NCBI GenBank assembly: GCA_041590075.1
Contig: JBFHUL010000060.1
Location: forward strand, 1 to 21,710
Source: PZPK01 sp041590075
GTDB lineage: Bacteria > Pseudomonadota > Gammaproteobacteria > Pseudomonadales > Oleiphilaceae
Length of the DNA: 21,710 bases
Direction: 5' to 3'
Positions within the stretch are counted from its first letter, which is position 1. Each line of letters opens with the position of its first letter. Shown here one piece after another: positions 16,066 through 21,710 of this stretch. The position numbers and the translations under genes are program-made. The notes under the pieces are model-generated. The model had not been told where the DNA came from and did not search any database. It was given only the letters and a program-made list of their open reading frames with translations.

Positions 16066-17313
16066 TTACCGGTCGTCAACCAACACTTCGATTTCAAACG
16101 AACCTGTAGGCATGTGATCAATATCCAGAATCTCACCGTCAACTTCCACCTGAGTCACGCGAGACAGATCCTCAAATGTTGTGTTGATTACCAGAAAGCG
16201 CTCATCTAAACGTGCATCAGCATGTTGCTGTACTTCAAACACGCCTTCCAGATAGCCATATTTCAACCAGTTTTCCGCCTCGAAACCAAGCAACGGTGCA
16301 GCAACGACACGCACTAATTCTTTTTCTTCATTGAGCAGCACCAGCTGAGGCAAAAACACGCCATGCTCGATTTGCTGCTTATCAAATTTGCGGATAAACG
16401 AGCGCAAGCGCAGCGGATAGTTCTGCCTGGAGGAGGGCAACTTCAGTAAAAGATAACGACTGTCCCCATCCTCAAAACGAAAGGGTCGATCGTCTTTAGT
16501 GATTTTAAAAAAATGCGCTCTGCCCGGCTCAAGAACAGGTATCCGGGCGTGAGGTAAAGCCTTACAACAGGATTCTGCATAACGCTGGAAATAGGATTTA
16601 GCCTCGATGCCCAGAATACTCAGGGCTCTGGAATCTGCGCCCGCCAGAAATCCGGCCCGCTCCTCATCAACAGCCGCTTGGTATTCGGTCGCTTGCGTAA
16701 AGACTCGCTGCTTCGTTTTTGCATCGAGTGCCTCGCTGATTTTCTCTGAATCGATGAACGTGACGCGCGCCCGACCATCGCTGTCGTAGGTCACTCTGAA
16801 AGGAGGCTTACCGTCTGAAACACCTCGCCGCTCCAGCATGGCATCCCCGTCCACAAACTGTGACTCGTCCACATACGTTGCATCGACAGCATCTCCGCCT
16901 TGCCAGCGCTTCCTGAGCTGTTCAGCCACTTCCGGCTGATCCACCTCAGATTCTAAATACACCCGCTCAAAGACGCTCAGCTCGCGACCTTGCTCAACCT
17001 GAACCCCTGAAACCACCGTCAACTCAGCAGCGGGTGCCGGCTGTGAACCCTGACCTGGAACTGTGAGCTCTGCCGAAGCGGCATCATTTTGCGATACTTT
17101 GGGTTGTGAATGTGGTGCTGTATCCTGCTCTATCAAAGCTGGTGCTGGAGCGGTAACCACCTTTGGCCCCCCTTCAGAGGGGGCAACTTCAACAGGCTTG
17201 GCACGTAAAGAACCAAAACGGTCCTCAACAACCTCGTAACGCTCCGCCATAGCTGCACCGGAAGCAGCCATCAATGCTGCCAGCAGCAGGCGCTTCGAAT
17301 GTTCTCCAATCAT
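16066..17313 (-). CDS. Exported protein with MalM-like C-terminal domain
   Basis: A 415-residue protein with a signal peptide that probably cleaves after AMA (residue 23). Residues of about 40-105 are a Pro/Ala/Glu-rich linker of low complexity. Residues of about 262-400 look like the MalM periplasmic domain: a LLLKLP strand, FLPQLVLLNEE (320-330), then FLVINTTFEDLSRVTQ (373-388), which resembles the end of E. coli MalM from memory. MalM is a periplasmic protein of unclear function in the maltose regulon; no maltose gene is near. Two adjacent cysteines (C249, C250) lie before the domain. It starts 11 bases after the FadL-like gene, so it is the last gene of the operon, where FilE sits in the Acinetobacter fil cluster as I recall it. 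A periplasmic or outer-membrane accessory role is inference. Confidence 0.6.
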   Translation of the reverse strand: MIGEHSKRLLLAALMAASGAAMAERYEVVEDRFGSLRAKPVEVAPSEGGPKVVTAPAPALIEQDTAPHSQPKVSQNDAASAELTVPGQGSQPAPAAELTVVSGVQVEQGRELSVFERVYLESEVDQPEVAEQLRKRWQGGDAVDATYVDESQFVDGDAMLERRGVSDGKPPFRVTYDSDGRARVTFIDSEKISEALDAKTKQRVFTQATEYQAAVDEERAGFLAGADSRALSILGIEAKSYFQRYAESCCKALPHARIPVLEPGRAHFFKITKDDRPFRFEDGDSRYLLLKLPSSRQNYPLRLRSFIRKFDKQQIEHGVFLPQLVLLNEEKELVRVVAAPLLGFEAENWLKYGYLEGVFEVQQHADARLDERFLVINTTFEDLSRVTQVEVDGEILDIDHMPTGSFEIEVLVDDR

Positions 17314-17324
17314 ATGCAGCTACT

Positions 17325-18971
17325 TTAGAAAGTACGTCGAAAACTGACACCGAGACCGAATACGCGCGTTGAAAATTTCACATCCAACCCTGCATAAGGG
17401 TTATAAACAACGTTTGTGAGATTCGTACAGTTGAGGTTACAACTGGTGTTGTTAGGAATATAGTCCACCGATTGCATGTAGAAAAGGCTGGCGCTTACCT
17501 GAGACTGTCGGTCCCACTTGTAACCAAACCCCAAGCCCCAGTTTTTCATATCACCGATGGGTATCGGACCAAACACATCCCGGCTAGCCGGTGACTTGCG
17601 GAGCTCAAGCCCAAAACGCACATCCAGACGCGAAGTGACGTGGTGCGTAAGCCCGAAACCGTAATGCCAGGTATCCTGCAAGCCGATTGGTAATTTCAGG
17701 CTGGTGTCGGTGACTAGCGTAGACAACAGACGTGCCGTCGACAGTAGCTCGAGTTTGCGGTCGAAATTGAACTGCCATTCGTCCCACTCACTCCAGTCGG
17801 TCCAGGTCGCATCCATACTCAATGAGAAATCCGGAGAGAGGCGCACGTTCACACCGGTCTTGAACTGCTGAGGCACGGTAAGATCCATCGTCACATGCCC
17901 CTGCTCTTTATCCACACCACGCGGTAGACCCAGGATGGCAGCGGTTATGGCACCGATAATGGAGCTGTTAAAGCCCTGCCAGAAGGCAGTCCACTCATCG
18001 GTGTAATCCATCAAGAAGGTACCTTTGAGCTTCATATCGGCTTCGCTCATGTAGGACGCACCCCAAGAGAACCAATCCGTGGGCTCCCACAACACCCCAA
18101 GATTATAGGTGGGCGACAGAGTCTCCTGCATATCCATATCGATGCGTCCAACATCGTCCCAAGGACCAATGTTGCCCTGACAAAGCGAAAGAAATGGTAG
18201 CAGCGGATCACGCCGTTTACCTATGGGCTTATCAAATTCACAGGCAAACGCATCCTGCAAAATTTCGGTCACCGCAATCAGCATGTTGGGAGCCCGGTTG
18301 TTCTGCGCTATATAAAAGCCCTGATGCGAGAGCTGCACACCGGCCCCTACCGACCACTCATCATTAACCTCGTAGCCAACCGCTGGAGAGAAGTAGGTGT
18401 ATCGCTGAATAGCCGCCTCTTTACCCAGAAACCGACCGGGGTCTTCAGCATCTTTAAAGAGGTTTGCGGCAGAGTGCATGTAGTTCTTGGTTCCAAACGT
18501 AAACTTGGAACCGGGAGGGTTCACCGAAAAGCCAATCTGAAAAGGCAAAGGGGCAGGCCCCTGCCATACCCATTGCTGCAAGCCCCAACCAGGCAAATAC
18601 AGCGCGAGTTTACTGGTATGGCTATGGCCAAGGCCGTCACCACCTACCACCGGATCCCGGGGCACGGTGGGATCATAAATATTGAACCCCGTGCCATCCA
18701 ATCCAAACAGCGTGTAATCCTCCGGGGCGATGTAGGTTGCGTCCGCATCGAGACCAATAACCATTTGATCGACCTCGAAATGCCGCTCTTTTAGTTTGGC
18801 CAGTCCCGCCGGATTGTGATACACGGCAGCCAAGTGCGGATCACGATCTGCCACCACAGCATTGCCCAAGGACATCGCTTTGGTGTCGATCGAAATACCA
18901 TTGGCAACCTGTGCAAAAAGTTGTGGCGGACACAGCATGAGCAACACCATCGCCCAAACTAACTGCCGCAT
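17325..18971 (-). CDS. FadL/OmpP1-type outer-membrane transport protein
   Basis: A 548-residue outer-membrane beta-barrel of the FadL/TodX type, which lets hydrophobic molecules such as long-chain fatty acids cross the outer membrane by lateral diffusion. The signal peptide ends in LFA (residue 20). The mature N-terminus contains the family hatch feature, with YHNPAGLAKL (51-60) carrying the conserved NPAG. Many amphipathic strands alternate with aromatic residues, and the chain ends in SFRRTF with the terminal phenylalanine used for outer-membrane insertion. It is about 100 residues longer than E. coli FadL, so strand-connecting loops are larger. An upstream TTG at 19016 is possible, but the ATG at 18971 has CGGGAA five bases before it and begins a clean signal peptide. 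It is third in the operon, 48 bases after the barrel gene; the convergent VolA-like lipase suggests fatty acid uptake. Confidence 0.82.
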   Translation of the reverse strand: MRQLVWAMVLLMLCPPQLFAQVANGISIDTKAMSLGNAVVADRDPHLAAVYHNPAGLAKLKERHFEVDQMVIGLDADATYIAPEDYTLFGLDGTGFNIYDPTVPRDPVVGGDGLGHSHTSKLALYLPGWGLQQWVWQGPAPLPFQIGFSVNPPGSKFTFGTKNYMHSAANLFKDAEDPGRFLGKEAAIQRYTYFSPAVGYEVNDEWSVGAGVQLSHQGFYIAQNNRAPNMLIAVTEILQDAFACEFDKPIGKRRDPLLPFLSLCQGNIGPWDDVGRIDMDMQETLSPTYNLGVLWEPTDWFSWGASYMSEADMKLKGTFLMDYTDEWTAFWQGFNSSIIGAITAAILGLPRGVDKEQGHVTMDLTVPQQFKTGVNVRLSPDFSLSMDATWTDWSEWDEWQFNFDRKLELLSTARLLSTLVTDTSLKLPIGLQDTWHYGFGLTHHVTSRLDVRFGLELRKSPASRDVFGPIPIGDMKNWGLGFGYKWDRQSQVSASLFYMQSVDYIPNNTSCNLNCTNLTNVVYNPYAGLDVKFSTRVFGLGVSFRRTF

Positions 18972-19019
18972 TGAATTTCCCGGTAGCGTTCTCACAAGCA
19001 CATCCTTAGGTCGCAACGC

Positions 19020-20030
19020 TTACCAGTTGAAGGCGCCGATATTAATCGGATAACTCACCCCTAAGGAGAGATCTGACGCATCTTCTGTCAGACCAAAACC
19101 AAAACTGGTATTGACGATTGTCGTCGGGTCTATTCGAATCCCCAGTGACATGTTCATGGAACCATTCACCTGATCCTGGGATGTCGCTGATGAGCCATCG
19201 CTAAAGAACAGCGAGGTTTCGGTGGTATAGCCAATCTGAGCTGAAATACTCAACGACGTATCGTACGACAACGAATAAGAAAAACCGCCAGAGAAAGAGA
19301 AACTCTGCCCTTGCTGCACGGTTTTTAATATGCGACCACCTCGCACCTGATTTAACCCGCTCTGCTCAAAGGTATAACTGGAACTCAGCGAGCTAAACAG
19401 CACCACGGGATCCAGAACTTTAGAGATACTCAATCCCGCGGATACGGAATAGGTACCACTGCCGGTAGAAAGACGCGTTTGGTTATTAATTTCGTAGGGA
19501 CTCACACCGGTCTTCGTTTTAAGCGTAGAGTTAACGGTGACCGAAGCACGACCTGGTACGTATGGGAAAGGTTGCCATCTCACGCCAAGACTGACGTCGC
19601 CCCAGTCTGTAACAGACAGCTCCCGCTGCGTGTCGTAACGCGTGGAAAGAGGAATCCGCGTATTGAGTGTGAGGTTGTTGAGAATGCCGTAATCGAAACT
19701 GAAGCTATTGGTAAAGGAGTGCGTCGCAGAAGGAACAACATCGAGATTGCGAACCGTGTTATTGCGGACTTCAAGATCAATCCGGGAATCTGAGGTGTAA
19801 GAATAGTCGAGCGAATAAGACAACGATTTTCCGCCCGCCTTGAGCAATGAATAATTCTTTTCAGCCGCCTGAAACACCTCTTCCAGCTGGCGTGCAGTAT
19901 CCTCGTCATCATCCTGCTTTGCCAAGGCTTCCCGTGCTTTATCTACACTCGATTGTTCTTCCGCCATTACTCCCGAAAAATTAAGCAGCGTCATGCCCAA
20001 CACCGCTAACCTCAACGCCCAAGAGCTCAT
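19020..20030 (-). CDS. Exported small outer-membrane beta-barrel, FapF/FilC-like candidate
   Basis: A 336-residue protein. The signal peptide ends in VMA (residue 23). The mature N-terminus (about 24-62) is charged and helical with coiled-coil character: KAREALAKQ, a DDDED patch, then RQLEEVFQAAEKNY. The rest is alternating Ser/Tyr/Leu strands typical of a porin-like barrel of about a dozen strands, ending in an aromatic residue (NIGAFNW). A helical segment leading into a barrel, next to a C39 peptidase, is the layout of FapF, the amyloid exporter of Pseudomonas; I cannot show sequence homology. The ATG at 20048 lacks a ribosome site, while the one at 20030 has AAAGGA seven bases upstream, so I use 20030. 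It lies 45 bases after the C39 gene. Confidence 0.6.
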   Translation of the reverse strand: MSSWALRLAVLGMTLLNFSGVMAEEQSSVDKAREALAKQDDDEDTARQLEEVFQAAEKNYSLLKAGGKSLSYSLDYSYTSDSRIDLEVRNNTVRNLDVVPSATHSFTNSFSFDYGILNNLTLNTRIPLSTRYDTQRELSVTDWGDVSLGVRWQPFPYVPGRASVTVNSTLKTKTGVSPYEINNQTRLSTGSGTYSVSAGLSISKVLDPVVLFSSLSSSYTFEQSGLNQVRGGRILKTVQQGQSFSFSGGFSYSLSYDTSLSISAQIGYTTETSLFFSDGSSATSQDQVNGSMNMSLGIRIDPTTIVNTSFGFGLTEDASDLSLGVSYPINIGAFNW

Positions 20031-20075
20031 TTTTATATCCTTTGTCATACTAATCGCGTGATGTCATTGTCGTTC

Positions 20076-20897
20076 TTAGTTCCTGCGATAATGCAGGCGT
20101 TTGGTCGTACTATTTACGATGGGACCGTTGTTTCTAATTTCTTCATCGGAGTTATTTTTCTGCCGCTCCAATTCGTTCTGAATACGATACTGGAAGTTAT
20201 CGTAGTAATCCGGAAATTCCCGAAACGCCTGAAGCGACAGAGTTTGATCGTCTATGAAGCGAAGATCCTCTTCTCTCAACTCCAAGCCGTCGATGGGCTT
20301 CGTGTTGCCCGGAAACACAACGAACAGTACGTTCTGGTCCCACTTTTCCTGAAACCGTGCCAAAGTAAAAGTGAGATTTCCCTTGGAGGGATCCGCAATA
20401 AACACCCGGCCATCCTTTACCGTTTTCACTACGACAAAGTGTTTGAAGCCTGCGTAGTTGATCGGAACAATCGCGGGGTGATCCAGCTCAATCAAATCCT
20501 GAATTTCAGCTTTAAAGCCGCCAGCCGGAAACCCCAACGCAGTCACCAGGCGCTTCATATCCAGCATGGAAAACCCACGGCGCGCCACGATGCGCTCGTT
20601 CTCACCGTAGTGCAGCAAACCTTCCATCACCTGGCGTTCCTGGAAATTTCGACCCAGATAATGCTGGAGAACCGTCGTTAAGGCTGCAGAGCCACAGCTG
20701 TAATCGTACGCCTGACGAACAATATTACGGTACTGGACCTCAGAGAAAGGCTCCACAATGACATCTTCACTGACAAAAAAGTCACCACTATTGAGCGCCA
20801 GATCGTAATGGACGACCCCCTTTGGCTGAGGCTCAATATCCTTGAACTGATGCACCAGATTTAACAGAAGTATTGAAGCGGTCGTCACTAGAACCAT
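20076..20897 (-). CDS. Stand-alone C39-type cysteine peptidase, FapD/FilB-like
   Basis: A 273-residue protein with a short hydrophobic N-terminus (about 2-15), probably a signal anchor or uncleaved export signal, placing the domain in the periplasm. The papain-like C39 domain (about 55-195) has the oxyanion glutamine Q62 and the nucleophile C68 in RQAYDYSCGSAAL, H153 in FKHFVVV and D169 in IADPSKG. The full catalytic set is present, so activity is expected. C39 domains usually sit on ABC exporters and cut double-glycine leaders; there is no transporter domain here. A charged C-terminal extension of about 75 residues, rich in Asp, Glu, Arg and Asn, follows. It is the first gene of a four-gene minus-strand operon with the beta-barrel next, as FapD with FapF. 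The target is unknown. The ATG at 20897 has only a distant AGGGA, so the start is less certain. Confidence 0.75.
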   Translation of the reverse strand: MVLVTTASILLLNLVHQFKDIEPQPKGVVHYDLALNSGDFFVSEDVIVEPFSEVQYRNIVRQAYDYSCGSAALTTVLQHYLGRNFQERQVMEGLLHYGENERIVARRGFSMLDMKRLVTALGFPAGGFKAEIQDLIELDHPAIVPINYAGFKHFVVVKTVKDGRVFIADPSKGNLTFTLARFQEKWDQNVLFVVFPGNTKPIDGLELREEDLRFIDDQTLSLQAFREFPDYYDNFQYRIQNELERQKNNSDEEIRNNGPIVNSTTKRLHYRRN

Positions 20898-21026
20898 GGC
20901 AATCGGGGACTTTCCCTGGCTGAGTTTAAAGTTTGCGTTATGTCATATTCCGGCCCGGAGCTGGCGCCATTTTTGTGTTACGCAAAGATACATTAATTCG
21001 TTTTTAGGGAAAGATAACCAGTCCGC
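20898..21026. other. Intergenic region upstream of the C39 operon
   Basis: This stretch should hold the promoter of the four-gene operon, since a terminator isolates it from ppiD. I found no clear sigma70 hexamer pair on the minus strand. No open frame here encodes a secreted or repetitive substrate protein for the peptidase and barrel. Confidence 0.35.
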
Positions 21027-21053
21027 AAAAAGCCGCTGGATCAGCGGCTTTTG
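21027..21053 (-). terminator. Terminator after ppiD
   Basis: An 11-bp perfect stem, AAAAGCCGCTG (21028-21038) and CAGCGGCTTTT (21042-21052), with a 3-base loop. Read on the minus strand it ends in five T, about 40 bases after the ppiD stop. The near-symmetric A and T flanks could also work in the other direction. Confidence 0.85.
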
Positions 21054-21088
21054 CAAAGGTACACACTTTCTAAGGGAGTCAGACCCAC

Positions 21089-21710
21089 CTACAGGCGCTC
21101 TACCTCAGCATCGCGAACTGCGACTTCCTGATAACTACGATAATCACCCGCTCCAAAGCTACCACTCAGCATATCCGTTACGGAACGACGCTCCATCGCA
21201 TTGATTTCGGCAGGGTCACCATCATTGACAGACTGAAGCGCCACGACGGCAAAATCCCCATCAAGTATACGGAAGCCATGCACATTGTCGGCAGGTTCCG
21301 ATGCCAAACGCAGGGTAAAGACACGCGTCACGACCTCACGATTGAGCATCACATCATCACGCGTCACCCCCTCCTTCACTTCCCATTGCAACCCCATGTC
21401 GCTGGCGACCTCTTCGGGCTCCTCTCCCGCCTTGATACGCACCATGAAGGCCTGCCCGACCGACTCAGCAAATTCCGAAGCTTTTTCTTGTGCAAGACGT
21501 TTACGAATTACCTCTTTTACATCTTTCAAGGGACGCACACTGGCCTCATGAAAAGCATTTACACGAAATACCACCGCATGCCCGTCGTCGACCTCAATCA
21601 ACTCACTATTGAGACGCTCATCCAGCAACTCGGGAGAAAATAATACTCGCTGCAACTTCACATTGGAAAACAATGGGTCTTGCGTATTCTCCGACACACC
21701 TGCGAGCTCT
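21089..21710 (-). CDS. ppiD: Peptidyl-prolyl isomerase D (periplasmic foldase), C-terminal part, cut by window edge
   Basis: The frame is open to the window edge, so the N-terminus lies beyond 21710. About 207 codons are visible. The stretch with FSPELLDERLNSELIEVDDGHAVVFRVNAF and the following helix (PLKDVKEVIRKRLAQEKA) matches the part of PpiD just after its parvulin domain, as in the Pseudomonas protein from memory. PpiD is a membrane-anchored SurA-like chaperone at the Sec exit that helps newly exported proteins fold. It is followed by a strong terminator. Other SurA/parvulin-family proteins remain possible because the parvulin core and the transmembrane anchor are not visible. Confidence 0.8.
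   Translation of the reverse strand, partial: ELAGVSENTQDPLFSNVKLQRVLFSPELLDERLNSELIEVDDGHAVVFRVNAFHEASVRPLKDVKEVIRKRLAQEKASEFAESVGQAFMVRIKAGEEPEEVASDMGLQWEVKEGVTRDDVMLNREVVTRVFTLRLASEPADNVHGFRILDGDFAVVALQSVNDGDPAEINAMERRSVTDMLSGSFGAGDYRSYQEVAVRDAEVERL

Noticed and set aside
1..21710. CRISPR array, tandem repeats, insertion sequences or prophage genes
   Set aside because: No spaced direct repeats, transposase, integrase or phage protein was recognised anywhere in the window.

Overview
The window reads as chromosomal DNA of a marine-type gammaproteobacterium, most likely from the Pseudomonadales/Cellvibrionales/Oceanospirillales group. The main evidence is the housekeeping block gyrA-pheA-hisC-(tyrA-aroA fusion)-cmk-rpsA, which has the gene order of Pseudomonas and relatives and the same TyrA-AroA fusion. 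The outer-membrane and lipase genes on the right also fit a lipid-using marine gammaproteobacterium. No insertion sequence, integrase, phage gene or CRISPR array was seen.

Left block (1-8304, all genes on the minus strand): transcription runs from a divergent intergenic region through gyrA, a bifunctional chorismate mutase/prephenate dehydratase (pheA), histidinol-phosphate aminotransferase (hisC), a fused prephenate dehydrogenase/EPSP synthase and cytidylate kinase, into the start of rpsA. hisC/tyrA-aroA and tyrA-aroA/cmk overlap by ATGA, so translation is probably coupled. serC, which usually lies between gyrA and pheA in Pseudomonas, is absent. Divergent from gyrA, on the plus strand, is an orphan REC-REC-GGDEF response regulator whose GGDEF signature has decayed to SDSDI.

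Middle block (9565-12743): fumarase class I, pterin-4a-carbinolamine dehydratase and formyltetrahydrofolate deformylase form a likely minus-strand operon (fum-phhB-purU), with a sigma70-like promoter before fum. A 370-base gene-free region separates it from the right-hand module.

Right block (12744-20897): this is the most interesting part. A large plus-strand lipoprotein lipase of the VolA/Pla-1 type ends in a strong terminator and is followed by tRNA-Leu(CAA) with its own promoter. Converging on it is a compact minus-strand operon: a stand-alone C39-type cysteine peptidase with all its catalytic residues, a small exported beta-barrel with a charged N-terminal segment, a FadL-like outer-membrane channel, and a periplasmic protein with a MalM-like C-terminal domain. 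The C39 peptidase plus beta-barrel pairing recalls FapD/FapF of functional-amyloid export. The full set with a VolA-like lipase recalls, from memory, the poorly understood fil cluster (filB-filF) of Acinetobacter. My hypothesis is a cell-surface assembly or lipid-acquisition system: the lipase releases fatty acids outside, the FadL-like channel takes them up, and the peptidase and barrel mature or export a partner protein. No candidate substrate gene lies in the window.

Right edge (21089-21710): the C-terminal part of a PpiD-type periplasmic foldase, with a terminator separating it from the C39 operon.
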